Below are positions 23,411 to 36,624 of a DNA stretch of 64,000 nt, piece after piece. Both the position numbers and the translations under genes were made by a program. The notes below the pieces were generated by a model. The model had not been told where the DNA came from. It searched no databases and worked only from the letters and a program-made list of their open reading frames with translations. Source of the DNA: Massilia agrisoli. GTDB taxonomy: Bacteria > Pseudomonadota > Gammaproteobacteria > Burkholderiales > Burkholderiaceae_D. The first letter of the stretch is position 1. Each line of letters starts with the position of its first letter. The stretch spans positions 62,001 through 126,000 of the forward strand of contig NZ_JAJHPV010000014.1 in assembly GCF_020831365.1 (NCBI RefSeq), written 5' to 3'.

Positions 23411-24897
23411 TGTCAGCCGTCCTCCAGGATACCAAATCCGCCCAGGCCGTTGAGCTCGACACCAGCCTGCTCGACCAGATCGTCGAACAGAGCCGCGTGG
23501 CCAAGTCGACCAGCGAACATGAGCGTGCGCGCGACCTCATCTCGGAGCTGGTCAGCCAGGTGATGGATGGCACCGTCGTCATGTCGAACAACCTGTCGGC
23601 CACGCTCGACGCGCGTGTGGCCGAGATCGACCGCATGATCTCCGAGCAGCTCAGCGCGATCATGCACGCGCCCGAGTTCCAGAAGCTCGAACGCAGCTGG
23701 GCCGGCCTGCATTACCTGGTCCAGAACTCGACCACCGGCGCCAACCAGCAGATCCGCATGATGAATGCGACCAAGAAGGAACTGGTGAAAGACTTCCAGT
23801 CCGCGCTCGAATTTGACCAGAGCACGATTTTCAAGAAGGTCTACGAAGAGGAATTCGGCACCTTCGGCGGCGCGCCCTACGGCACGCTGATCGGTGATTT
23901 CGAGATCTCGCGCCAGCCGGAAGACATGTATTTTATCGAGCAGATGTCGCACGTCGCCGCCGCCGCGCACGCGCCCTTCATCACCTCGGCCTCGCCGGAG
24001 CTGTTCGGCCTGGAAAGCTACGGCGACCTGAGCAAGCCGCGCGACCTGGCCAAGGTGTTCGATACGGTCGAATACGCAAAGTGGAAGGCCTTCCGCGAAT
24101 CGGAAGACTCGCGCTATGTCGGCCTGACCCTGCCGCGCTTCCTCGGTCGCCTGCCGTTCAACCCGGTCGACGGGATCACTACCGAGGGTTTCAATTACGT
24201 CGAAGACGTCGACGGCACCGACCACCACAAATACCTCTGGTGTAACGCGGCGTATGCCTTCGCCACCAAGCTGACCAGCGCGTTCGAAAACTACGGCTGG
24301 TGCGCGGCCATCCGCGGCGTCGAAGGCGGCGGGCTGGTCGAAAACCTGCCGACCCACACCTTCAAGACCGACGAAGGCGAAGTGGCGCTCAAGTGCCCGA
24401 CGGAACTGGCGATCACCGACCGCCGCGAGAAAGAATTGTCCGACCTCGGCTTCATCTCGCTGGTCCATTGCAAGAACACGGCCTACGCGGCCTTCTTCGG
24501 CGCCCAGTCCGCACAGAAGGCGCGCAAATACGCCAACGAGGCGGCCAACGCCAACGCCGTGCTGTCGTCGCAGCTGCAATACATCTTCGCCGTCTCGCGC
24601 ATCGCGCATTACATGAAAGCCATGATGCGCGACAAGATCGGCAGCTTCTCGGCCGCATCGAACGTCGAAGAATTCCTCAACCGCTGGCTGACCCAGTACG
24701 TGCTGCTTGACGACAACGCGAGCCAGGACCAGAAGGCCCAGTTCCCGCTGCGCGAAGCGAGCGTGCAGGTCAGCGAGGTGCCGGGCCGACCGGGCGTCTA
24801 CCGCGCCGTCTCCTTCCTGCGTCCGCATTTCCAGCTCGACGAGCTGTCCGTTTCGCTCCGACTGGTCGCGGAGTTGCCGCAGTCGACCAAAAACTGA
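23410..24897 (+). CDS. tssC: T6SS sheath large subunit TssC (VipB)
   Basis: 495 residues, full length. Conserved features include FQKLERSWAGLHYLV, EEFGTFGGAPYGTLIGDFEI, FLGRLPFNP and GVEGGGLVENLPTHTF, with a C-terminal PGVYRAVSFLRPHFQLDEL. It forms the outer layer of the contractile sheath with TssB. It overlaps tssB by one base and is followed 28 bases later by hcp. No frame disruption is present. Confidence 0.97.
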   Translation: MSAVLQDTKSAQAVELDTSLLDQIVEQSRVAKSTSEHERARDLISELVSQVMDGTVVMSNNLSATLDARVAEIDRMISEQLSAIMHAPEFQKLERSWAGLHYLVQNSTTGANQQIRMMNATKKELVKDFQSALEFDQSTIFKKVYEEEFGTFGGAPYGTLIGDFEISRQPEDMYFIEQMSHVAAAAHAPFITSASPELFGLESYGDLSKPRDLAKVFDTVEYAKWKAFRESEDSRYVGLTLPRFLGRLPFNPVDGITTEGFNYVEDVDGTDHHKYLWCNAAYAFATKLTSAFENYGWCAAIRGVEGGGLVENLPTHTFKTDEGEVALKCPTELAITDRREKELSDLGFISLVHCKNTAYAAFFGAQSAQKARKYANEAANANAVLSSQLQYIFAVSRIAHYMKAMMRDKIGSFSAASNVEEFLNRWLTQYVLLDDNASQDQKAQFPLREASVQVSEVPGRPGVYRAVSFLRPHFQLDELSVSLRLVAELPQSTKN

Positions 24898-24925
24898 ACC
24901 ATCCCACCCACATTAGGAGTTCAAC

Positions 24926-25417
24926 ATGGCAATTGACGTATATCTGCAGATCGATGGCATCAAGGGCGAGTCGACCGACGACAAACACCGCGACTGGATC
25001 GAGTGCAAATCGGTGTCCTGGAGCGTGAGCCAGCCAAAGTCGGCCACGGCATCGACGGGCGGGGGCCACACGGCCGAACGCTGCGAGCACAGCGAGATCC
25101 AGGTCGCGAAACTGGCCGACCTGGCCACGCCGATCCTGCTGCAGACCTGTTCGTCGGGCAAGACCATCCCGCGCGCCAAGCTTGAATTCATGCGCGCGGA
25201 CGGCCAGGGCGAACGCATCAAGTATTTCGAGATCGAGCTGGAGAATGTCCTGATCGGCGACGTCAGCCCGGCGGTGGGCGAGGGCGACATCCTGACCGAG
25301 CAGCTCGGCATCAAGTTCTCGAAAGTGAAGTGGAAATACACCCAGCAAAAGGTCGGCGGCGGCTCCGGTGGCAACACCTCGGGCGGCTGGGACCTGTCGT
25401 CAAACAAAATCGCCTGA
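24926..25417 (+). CDS. hcp: T6SS tube protein Hcp
   Basis: 163 residues, start preceded by AGGAG. The Hcp1 family is shown by the N terminus MAIDVYLQIDGIKGESTDDK, HSEIQVAKLADLATPILLQ and the KYFEIELENVLIGDVSP strand pair. Hcp hexamers stack into the tube propelled by the sheath and carry small effectors. The C terminus has a short Gly-rich linker (GGGSGGNTSGG) but no fused toxin domain. A very strong hairpin directly follows the stop codon (25422-25466), which may protect the hcp mRNA or reduce read-through into clpV. Confidence 0.96.
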   Translation: MAIDVYLQIDGIKGESTDDKHRDWIECKSVSWSVSQPKSATASTGGGHTAERCEHSEIQVAKLADLATPILLQTCSSGKTIPRAKLEFMRADGQGERIKYFEIELENVLIGDVSPAVGEGDILTEQLGIKFSKVKWKYTQQKVGGGSGGNTSGGWDLSSNKIA

Positions 25418-25421
25418 TCAT

Positions 25422-25466
25422 GCGCCCGCGCGTCCGCGACAATCACAGCCGCGGACGTGCGGGCGC
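25422..25466. other. Very stable hairpin directly after hcp
   Basis: A 17-base stem (GCGCCCGCGCGTCCGCG at 25422-25438 pairing with 25450-25466, one G-U wobble) with an 11-base loop, starting 5 bases after the hcp stop. There is no T run on either strand, so it fits an mRNA 3' stabiliser or attenuator rather than a classical terminator. Confidence 0.7.
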
Positions 25467-25479
25467 GCCTGGAACCCCC

Positions 25480-25593
25480 ATGAGAACTCTTACGCGTGAC
25501 ATCCTCGAACGGGTGCGCATGAAGAAGTACCTAACGCTGATCGGCCTTCTCGCCGTCGTCATCGGCGGCGCCGTCACCAACGCTCTCCCATAA
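25480..25593 (+). CDS. Possible small membrane peptide between hcp and clpV
   Basis: A 37-codon frame starting MRTLTRDILERVRMKKYLTL and continuing as one hydrophobic helix (LIGLLAVVIGGAVTNALP); an inner ATG at 25519 would give a 24-residue helix only. The ribosome binding site is weak (GGAA). It occupies the place where tssE-tssF-tssG lie in many T6SS loci, so it may also be debris of a deleted gene. I find no similarity to TssE. Existence as a translated peptide is uncertain. Confidence 0.35.
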   Translation: MRTLTRDILERVRMKKYLTLIGLLAVVIGGAVTNALP

Positions 25594-25606
25594 GGACCTC
25601 CCCGCG

Positions 25607-28243
<2,637 letters not shown>

Positions 28244-28253
28244 GGAGAAAGCC

Positions 28254-29111
28254 ATGCTCAATATCGAGCAGCTGCTCGCGCCGATCAGCGACGAGTCGCC
28301 ATGCGGCGAGGACATCGCATTCTCGCCCGAGGTCGATGCGGTGTCGAAGGCGCGGCAGGCCGATGACCCGACCTTGGAGCAGGGTGCCTGGGTCACCAGC
28401 CTGAAAGAAGCCGACTGGAAGTTTGTGGCGGCGCGCTGCGCCCAGCTGATCGAGAAAAGCAGCAAGGACTTGCGGCTGGCGGTGTGGCTGGCCGAGGCGT
28501 CAGCCAGGACGTCGTCGTTCCAGGGACTGGGCGACAGCCTGATGCTGGTGGCGGCGCTGTGCGAACGCTATTGGCACCATTTGCATCCGTTGCCGGACGA
28601 GGGCTCCTTCGAGCAGCGTATCGGTAACCTGTGCTGGATTGCCGCGCGCCTGCCGCAGCTGGTGAAGGACATGCCGGACCCGGACGCGGCTTCAGTCGCG
28701 CACTGTGCCGAGGCGGTCGGCCGGCTGGAAAAGGTCGTGGACGAGCGCCTCGGCGCCGATGGCCCCGGCTTTTCGGCAGCCCGGTCAGCGCTCGACAGCG
28801 TCATTCATTCTTTAGGGCCGTCAGCCGGTGTGGCAGGGCAGGCCTCCGACAGGACAATGGCGATGGCGCCGGCCACGCATGAAAGCCAGCTCGGACAAGG
28901 CCCGCTTCACACCCGCGCCCACGCCATCGCGCAGCTGCGGCAGGTGGCCGAGTACTTCCGCCGCACCGAACCGCACAGCCCCGTGGCCTACCTGGCGGAC
29001 AAGGCGGCGGCGTGGGGCGAGCAGCCGCTCCATGTATGGCTACGCGGCGTCATCAAGGACGAATCCGCGTTTGCCCACATCGAGGAACTGCTCGGGTTAC
29101 AAAGGAATTAA
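28254..29111 (+). CDS. tssA: T6SS protein TssA, short form
   Basis: 285 residues from the ATG at 28254, behind AAGGAG. The ImpA N-terminal domain is shown by LLAPISDESPCGEDIAFSPE, DWKFVAARCAQLIEKSSKDL and the RYWHHLHPLPDEG segment; the C terminus ends in a helical region (VAEYFRRTEPHSPVAYLADK) typical of TssA proteins that cap the growing tail. Compared with 340-530 residues in many TssA proteins it is short and lacks a long middle. It is the last gene of the rightward T6SS unit and its 3' end overlaps the convergent transporter gene by 4 bases. Confidence 0.9.
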   Translation: MLNIEQLLAPISDESPCGEDIAFSPEVDAVSKARQADDPTLEQGAWVTSLKEADWKFVAARCAQLIEKSSKDLRLAVWLAEASARTSSFQGLGDSLMLVAALCERYWHHLHPLPDEGSFEQRIGNLCWIAARLPQLVKDMPDPDAASVAHCAEAVGRLEKVVDERLGADGPGFSAARSALDSVIHSLGPSAGVAGQASDRTMAMAPATHESQLGQGPLHTRAHAIAQLRQVAEYFRRTEPHSPVAYLADKAAAWGEQPLHVWLRGVIKDESAFAHIEELLGLQRN

Positions 29112-29989
29112 GCAGGCGCCCCAACCACGGCGCGCTTCCTGCCCAGAACAAGGAAGCCGAACGCGGTCGCCAGCACATACATGCTGACCGAGTAAATCGC
29201 AGCCGGCAGCATCAGCTGGAAGTCGCCCAGCACCGACAGCGCCACGAAAATCGCCAGCGTGGAATTATGGATGCCGATCTCATAGCCGATCGCGATGGCA
29301 TTCGGCTTGTCGAGGCCCATCAGGCGCGGCACGTAGTAACCCATGCCCAGGCTGATGGCGTTGAACGCTACCACTGCCAGTCCGATCGAGGCGAATGATG
29401 TCGTCATCGCGGTCCATTCCTTGGCGATGGCAATGATCGCCAGCGCGGCCAGGACCACCATCGAAAAACGCTTCATCGGCGCATCCATGCGCGCGGCGAA
29501 TGCGGGCGCGCGGCTCTTGACGAACATGCCGACGGCGACCGGCACCAGCACGATGCCGATTACTTCGATCACCTTACCGGTCTGCATCGGCACCACCTGG
29601 CCAGATTTGGCAAAGGTCTCGATGGCGAAGTTCGCGATCAGTGGCAGGCTGACGATGGAGAGCAGGGTATTGATGGCAGTGAGCGAGATATTCATCGCCA
29701 CGTTGCCGCCGAACAGATGACTGAACAGGTTGGCCGATACGCCGCCCGGCGAGGCGGCCAGCAGCATCAGGCCGACCGCGAACACCGGCGCCACGCCCAG
29801 CCCCACGATCAGGCCGTAGCAGATCGCCGGTAGCACCACCGCCTGCAGCACCAAGGCCAGGATTACGGCTTTAGGGTGGCCAAGCAGCCGGCGGAAGTCG
29901 CCAATGGTGAGCGACAGCCCGAGGCCGAACATGATCAGGGCGAGGGCGCCGATCAGCAGCGTCGGTAGCAGCGTAATGAAATTGCTCAT
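29108..29989 (-). CDS. Bile acid:sodium symporter (BASS) family transporter
   Basis: 293 residues, start preceded by AAGGAG. Nine or ten hydrophobic segments cover the whole chain. Family motifs: LIMFGLGLSLTIGDFRRLL near the N terminus, LLAASPGGVSANLFSHLFGG and the crossover EIGIHNSTLAIFVAL, both part of the sodium-binding core of ASBT-type proteins. Bacterial members carry varied organic anions such as pantoate or keto acids, so no substrate is claimed. Monocistronic, convergent with tssA. Confidence 0.92.
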   Translation of the reverse strand: MSNFITLLPTLLIGALALIMFGLGLSLTIGDFRRLLGHPKAVILALVLQAVVLPAICYGLIVGLGVAPVFAVGLMLLAASPGGVSANLFSHLFGGNVAMNISLTAINTLLSIVSLPLIANFAIETFAKSGQVVPMQTGKVIEVIGIVLVPVAVGMFVKSRAPAFAARMDAPMKRFSMVVLAALAIIAIAKEWTAMTTSFASIGLAVVAFNAISLGMGYYVPRLMGLDKPNAIAIGYEIGIHNSTLAIFVALSVLGDFQLMLPAAIYSVSMYVLATAFGFLVLGRKRAVVGAPA

Positions 29990-30029
29990 GCAGTCTCCTT
30001 GTTGTTGTTTTATGTGCCCGCATGCGACA

Positions 30030-30059
30030 ACGCGGACCGTCCCGAAGGGCGGCCCGCGT
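30030..30059 (-). terminator. Hairpin downstream of the phasin gene
   Basis: ACGCGG-rich arms at 30030-30043 and 30047-30059 pair nearly completely around a small loop. It lies 32 bases beyond the phasin stop codon in the leftward direction; the T tract there is poor (TTG), while TTTTC flanks the other side, so terminator function is likely but not certain. Confidence 0.5.
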
Positions 30060-30090
30060 TTTCATTCGCTGCGGGGATGGCAGGGTGCTG

Positions 30091-30642
30091 TTATGCCTGC
30101 TTGTCTGTCTTTGCGGCGTTCACTTGCGCGGTGGCCTTGGCGATTTCCTGTTCCACGGTTTTCACCGCTTCGCGCGTCGCTTTGGTGACTTCCTCGTAGC
30201 CCTTGAAGGCATTGTCGATGGCGGCCTTGATGACGTCGACCGCATTTTCGGACCCGGGCTTGACGTTCTTGGTGACGTCGTAGATCAGCGCCGACAGGGT
30301 GTTCTTCGCTTCGGCCATGTGATGGTCGGCCGCCTCGGTGAACTCCTTGTGGATGTCGTCGATGATGACCTTCAGCTGTTCGCCGTAGGCGACCGCGCCG
30401 CCGACGGCCGGCTGGACCTGCGAAGCGGCTGCATCCATTGCCGCTTTCGGGTCTTTGGCTTCGCTGATTTCCTTACCGGCAGCCATGGAACCCTGGACCG
30501 AGTTCTTTGCGGTAGCCATGTTGAGCGCGAGGACCTGCTCCACGCCATCGACCGCCTTGCTGGTCAGCGCGTTAAAAGTGGTCATCTGGAGTTCGAAAAG
30601 CGTCTTGGTGGCGGATGCAAATTGTTCGGGATTCGTAAACAT
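30091..30642 (-). CDS. phaP: Phasin family protein, PHA granule-associated
   Basis: 183 residues starting MFTNPEQFASATKTLFELQM, behind GAGGAGAAG. The whole chain is predicted amphipathic helix with repeated Ala, Lys and Glu and no Cys, ending KTDKQA. The NPEQ(F/L)...K...E.Q...FN.LT.KA...EQ(V/L).ALN pattern matches the phasin_2 family of Burkholderiales, which coat polyhydroxyalkanoate granules. No phaC or phaR gene lies nearby, as usual for scattered phasin genes. Monocistronic with its own ribosome binding site. Confidence 0.92.
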   Translation of the reverse strand: MFTNPEQFASATKTLFELQMTTFNALTSKAVDGVEQVLALNMATAKNSVQGSMAAGKEISEAKDPKAAMDAAASQVQPAVGGAVAYGEQLKVIIDDIHKEFTEAADHHMAEAKNTLSALIYDVTKNVKPGSENAVDVIKAAIDNAFKGYEEVTKATREAVKTVEQEIAKATAQVNAAKTDKQA

Positions 30643-30710
30643 TAACTTCTCCTCGGTTGATTGATGCGGCGGGACGACGACTTTCTGTTTTCTCCAATAC
30701 GTTTTTTCTA

Positions 30711-30917
30711 TTATTTACCGGCGATTAACTTTGTGCAATGGCTGTCACGATAAGGACCGGTGGCTTTCTCCCAGCCCGGGCCAAGCGGGGTCTGCGAGCA
30801 AACCAGTTTGCCGTCGAGCTTGCTGCGCCACTGGAACCATGGCGCCGGCGCAGCCAGTGCGGCCGCAGCCAGGCTGGCGGTCAGCAAGGCAAGACAAGTG
30901 CGAATGAGGGGTTTCAT
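30711..30917 (-). CDS. Small secreted protein, unknown function
   Basis: 68 residues from the ATG ending at 30917, which starts a signal peptide (MKPLIRTCLALLTASLAAAA, cleavage near ALAAPA). The mature part is about 45 residues: PWFQWRSKLDGKLVCSQTPL, then GPGWEKATGPYRDSHCTKLIAGK, with two Cys that could form a disulfide. An ATG at 30929 is an alternative start; neither has a strong ribosome binding site. The pattern resembles small periplasmic proteins common in Oxalobacteraceae but no function can be given. Confidence 0.75.
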   Translation of the reverse strand: MKPLIRTCLALLTASLAAAALAAPAPWFQWRSKLDGKLVCSQTPLGPGWEKATGPYRDSHCTKLIAGK

Positions 30918-30994
30918 GTTGCTGAGCATAGCCTGTCTGTGATTCAAGTCAAGCGTACGGCACAAGGCGGTTCATGCGGATTGGACGGCGCAAC

Positions 30995-31036
30995 GCAAAA
31001 CGCCGTAATCCTTTTACAAAGATTACGGCGTTTTGC
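30995..31036 (-). terminator. Terminator of the tRNA-Leu transcript
   Basis: GCAAAACGCCGTAATC pairs perfectly with GATTACGGCGTTTTGC (16-base stem, 10-base loop) 34 bases downstream of the proximal tRNA-Leu. The TTTTG end gives a modest T tract reading leftward. A degenerate copy of the same arms occurs between the two tRNA genes near 31200-31225. Confidence 0.85.
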
Positions 31037-31069
31037 GGCATACAAATTCGGAATATACATCCGGTAGAG

Positions 31070-31154
31070 TGGTGCCCACGGAGGGACTCGAACCCCCACA
31101 CCTTGCGGCACATGGACCTGAACCATGCGCGTCTACCAATTCCGCCACGTGGGC
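31070..31154 (-). tRNA. tRNA-Leu (CAG), copy 2
   Basis: On the minus strand the acceptor stem GCCCACG/CGTGGGC closes a class II tRNA with A box TGGCGGAATTGGTAGACG, anticodon loop with CAG, a variable arm and GGTTCGAGTCC, ending in encoded CCA (31070-31072). Identical over its full length to the copy at 31261-31345. Confidence 0.97.
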
Positions 31155-31260
31155 ACTGATACTACGACATCAACAACAGCATTATTTATCGCCAAACTAA
31201 AACGCCGTAATCCGATGATCACGGCGCAAGAGCAAGACTACGGAAATACATCCGGTAGAG

Positions 31261-31345
31261 TGGTGCCCACGGAGGGACTCGAACCCCCACACCTTGCGGC
31301 ACATGGACCTGAACCATGCGCGTCTACCAATTCCGCCACGTGGGC
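31261..31345 (-). tRNA. tRNA-Leu (CAG), copy 1
   Basis: Same sequence as the downstream copy, including encoded CCA, 106 bases apart. Both copies are followed by ACCGGATGT-type flanks on the minus strand (shared CATCCGGTAGAG on the plus strand), so the duplication unit includes flanking DNA. A leftward -10-like TATGAT lies at 31391-31396, about 45 bases upstream of this copy. Confidence 0.97.
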
Positions 31346-31630
31346 ACTGCTGCTGCTTTGCTACATCCGGCGTTGCCGCCGACTTGTGCTATCATACTAG
31401 GCTTTGCAGTTTTGCGCCAGATTAACTTTCGTTATCGCCGCGCTGCTACCGCCTGATACTCCTGCTGCTCTTCGCTTGCAACGTTACCGTCGCCGCGAAA
31501 GACCAAAATTATAGGCGGAACAATTTGAAATGTCAAAGCTCTCGCCACGGTATTTTTCGAGCACGCTTCGTTAGGCGAATCCTGCGGCCTTCCGTTACAC
31601 TACGCATATCACCGTGTCAATATATTCACT

Positions 31631-34165
<2,535 letters not shown>

Positions 34166-34171
34166 CAAGAA

Positions 34172-34915
34172 ATGAAAAACAAAATGATTTTCGGGTTCCA
34201 TGCGGTGACCTCGCGTTTGCGTCACGAGGCTTCATCGGTGGAAGAGATCTTTGTCGATGCGGGCCGCAATGACCGCCGCATGCACGACCTGATCGCCGGC
34301 GCCAAGGCGGCCGGCGTGCGCGTGATGCCGGTTGATTCGGCACGCCTCGACAAGATCGTCGGAACCCGCCGCCACCAGGGCGTGATCGCGTTCGCCAGCC
34401 AGCTGGCGCTCGCGCGCAACCTGGACGAACTGCTCGATGCCATCGAAGGTCCGCCGCTGCTGCTGATCCTCGACGGCATCACCGACCCGCACAACCTGGG
34501 CGCCTGCCTGCGCGTTGCCGACGGCGTCGGCGCGCACGCGGTGATCGTGCCGAAAGACCGCGCGGTCGGACTGAACGCCACCGCGGCCAAAGTCGCCAGC
34601 GGCGCTGCCGAAACCGTGCCTTACATCACCGTTACCAACCTCGCGCGCACCATGCGTGAGCTGAAAGAGCGCGACATCTTGCTGATCGGCACGTCCGACG
34701 ATGCGGACCGCGGCCTGTACGAAGCCGACTTCACCGGCCCTGCGGCGCTGGTGATGGGTTCGGAAGGCGAGGGCATGCGCCGCCTGACCCGCGAGACCTG
34801 CGACGTTCTCGTCAGCATCCCGATGTTCGGCTCGGTCGAGAGCCTGAACGTGTCTGTCGCTTCGGGCGTCTGCCTGTACGAGGCACGCCGCCAGCGGATG
34901 GGCAAAGAAGGCTAG
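34172..34915 (+). CDS. rlmB: 23S rRNA (guanosine-2'-O-)-methyltransferase RlmB
   Basis: 247 residues. SpoU/TrmH-family knot methyltransferase: N-terminal substrate-binding domain ([20 protein letters not shown]), then [21 protein letters not shown] (motif 1 Asn and Arg), [16 protein letters not shown] (motif 2) and [22 protein letters not shown] (motif 3 forming the knot). It methylates G2251 of 23S rRNA. Directly downstream of rnr and probably co-transcribed; a REP-like element follows the gene. Confidence 0.96.
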   Translation: MKNKMIFGFHAVTSRLRHEASSVEEIFVDAGRNDRRMHDLIAGAKAAGVRVMPVDSARLDKIVGTRRHQGVIAFASQLALARNLDELLDAIEGPPLLLILDGITDPHNLGACLRVADGVGAHAVIVPKDRAVGLNATAAKVASGAAETVPYITVTNLARTMRELKERDILLIGTSDDADRGLYEADFTGPAALVMGSEGEGMRRLTRETCDVLVSIPMFGSVESLNVSVASGVCLYEARRQRMGKEG

Positions 34916-34943
34916 GCAATCGCGCCGCGCCCGCTGCCCTGAG

Positions 34944-34970
34944 CGTCATTCCCGCCTGCGCGGGAGTGAC
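34944..34970. repeat. REP-like palindromic element, single copy
   Basis: CGTCATTCCCGCCTGCGCGGGAGTGAC, divided here as CGTCATTCCCGC plus GCGGGAGTGAC around a short centre; the outer CGTCA..TGAC also pair. Related to the elements at 6384 and 36502. It lies 29 bases after rlmB. Confidence 0.7.
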
Positions 34971-35057
34971 GGGGCGGCCATTCTTGACCCCTCGTAAGCA
35001 AGCATGGAGCGAATGCGCTACCATGATTGCATCGCAACATTTTCTGTCCTTCCTCCT

Positions 35058-35795
35058 ATGTTTTCCAAGCTCCGCGACGATATCAAGAGCATCATTGAAC
35101 GTGACCCTGCCGCCCGCAACGCATGGGAAGTGATCACTTGTTATCCGGGCTTCCAGGCCATCATGATGCACGGCTGGGCACACGCTTTCTGGCGCGCCAA
35201 CCTCAAGTGGCTGGGCCGTTTCACGTCCTACCTGGCGCGGATCATCACCGGCATTGAGATCCACCCCGGCGCCACTATCGGCCGCCGCGTCTTCATCGAC
35301 CATGGCTTCGGCGTGGTGATCGGCGAGACCGCAGTCATCGGCGACGACTGCACCATCTACCAGGGCGTCACGCTGGGCGGCACCTCGCTGCACAGCGGAA
35401 CCAAGCGCCACCCGACGCTTGAGCGCGGCGTGATCATTGGCGCCGGCGCCAAGGTGCTGGGCGCGTTCACCGTCGGCGAATACGCCAAGGTCGGGTCGAA
35501 CGCGGTGGTCATCAAGCCGGTGCCGCCAGGCGCGACCGCGGTGGGCAATCCGGCACACATCGTGCGCAAGGACGACAACGTGCGCAGCGCCCACATGTTC
35601 TCGGCCTACGGCGTCACGCCGAATGGCGACGACCCGCTGTCCAAGGCCTTGCACGGCCTGATCAACCACGCCGCACGCCAGGACGACCTGATGGAACGCA
35701 TGATGGCGACCCTGAAGGCGGCCGGGATCGCCTGCCCACAGATGCCCGAGTGTGATAAATTGGATTCGGCAGAGTTGAACAAACTGGTCGAATAA
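35058..35795 (+). CDS. cysE: Serine O-acetyltransferase
   Basis: 245 residues from the ATG at 35058; the frame opens earlier at 35004 but MFSKLRDDIKSIIERDPAAR is the normal N terminus. Left-handed beta-helix repeats are evident (IEIHPGATIGRRVFIDHGFG, VVIGETAVIGDDCTIYQGVT, GVIIGAGAKVLGAFTVGEYA) with the catalytic His in IDHGFG. It makes O-acetylserine from serine and acetyl-CoA, the first step of cysteine synthesis. It is the short form with a tail of about 55 residues after the helix (DDLMERMM...). yceH follows 8 bases later. Confidence 0.95.
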   Translation: MFSKLRDDIKSIIERDPAARNAWEVITCYPGFQAIMMHGWAHAFWRANLKWLGRFTSYLARIITGIEIHPGATIGRRVFIDHGFGVVIGETAVIGDDCTIYQGVTLGGTSLHSGTKRHPTLERGVIIGAGAKVLGAFTVGEYAKVGSNAVVIKPVPPGATAVGNPAHIVRKDDNVRSAHMFSAYGVTPNGDDPLSKALHGLINHAARQDDLMERMMATLKAAGIACPQMPECDKLDSAELNKLVE

Positions 35796-35803
35796 GGACA
35801 TCG

Positions 35804-36487
35804 ATGACTACTGAAGAATCAACTGGCGGCGCGGACAGCGCCGCCGAGCTGGATCCGTTCGAGATCCGCGTCCTGGCGGTACTCGCCGAAAAAGAAGCCC
35901 TCACGCCTGACAACTACCCGATGTCGCTCAATGCGCTGACCAACGGCTGCAACCAGCTGTCCAGCCGCGACCCGGTGATGCACTTGTCGGAAGAGACGGT
36001 GGCCGAAGTGCTGCAGCGGCTCATGCAGCGCAAGTACGTCAACGGCATCACCCAGGCCGGTGCGCGCGTGACCAAGTATGAGCACCGCATGCGCATCAAG
36101 TGGACGCTGGAGCAGGACAAGCTTGCCGTGCTGACGATCCTGATGCTGCGCGGGCCGCAAACGGCGGGCGAAATCCGAACCCGCAGCGGCCGTATCCACG
36201 AATTCAAATCTGTGGCGGAAGTCGAATCGGCGCTGCAGTTCCTGATCGATAAATACCCGCCGGTCGTCGCGCGCCTCGCGCTGGCGCCTGGAACCAAGGA
36301 GCCGCGCTATGGCCAGCTGCTCGGTGGGGAAGCTGCGCTTGCGCGGGAGGAGTCGGCGTTCGGCTCGATCTCGGCGCCCGCATCGGGAGGCCGGACCGCG
36401 CAGCTTGAGCAGGAAGTGGCCGCCTTGCGCAGCGAGGTGGACGAGTTGAAGGCACAGTTCGAAAACTTCAAACGCCAGTTCGAATAA
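35804..36487 (+). CDS. YceH family protein (UPF0502, DUF480)
   Basis: 227 residues. Two winged-helix domains: DPFEIRVLAVLAEKEALTPD with NYPMSLNALTNGCNQLSSRDP in the first, and LMLRGPQTAGEIRTRSGRIH in the second. The tail (about 185-227) is a short coiled coil (LEQEVAALRSEVDELKAQFE). The family is widely conserved in proteobacteria with a DNA-binding-like fold but no settled function. Preceded by AAGGA and close behind cysE, so probably co-transcribed. The REPIN-like pair follows. Confidence 0.92.
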   Translation: MTTEESTGGADSAAELDPFEIRVLAVLAEKEALTPDNYPMSLNALTNGCNQLSSRDPVMHLSEETVAEVLQRLMQRKYVNGITQAGARVTKYEHRMRIKWTLEQDKLAVLTILMLRGPQTAGEIRTRSGRIHEFKSVAEVESALQFLIDKYPPVVARLALAPGTKEPRYGQLLGGEAALAREESAFGSISAPASGGRTAQLEQEVAALRSEVDELKAQFENFKRQFE

Positions 36488-36501
36488 AAAAACCTGTACA
36501 A

Positions 36502-36609
36502 CGTCGTTCCCGCGTAAGCGGGAACCCATAGCTCGGACGACCAGTCAGGAAGCGACTCAAGCCACCAGGCCGGCCTGGTATGGGTTCCCGCATACGCGGG
36601 AACGACGCG
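36502..36609. repeat. REPIN-like pair of inverted REP elements
   Basis: ACGTCGTTCCCGCGTAAGCG (36501 on) with GGAACCCATA, and its inverted partner TATGGGTTCCCGCATACGCG (36579 on) with GGAACGACGCG, lie 48 bases apart in head-to-head orientation. The spacer contains a perfect palindrome CCAGGCCGGCCTGG at 36565-36578. The arrangement is that of REPINs mobilised by RAYT transposases; no RAYT gene is in this window. Located between the convergent yceH and ABC permease genes. Confidence 0.8.
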
Positions 36610-36624
36610 TTTTTGGCAGACGGC

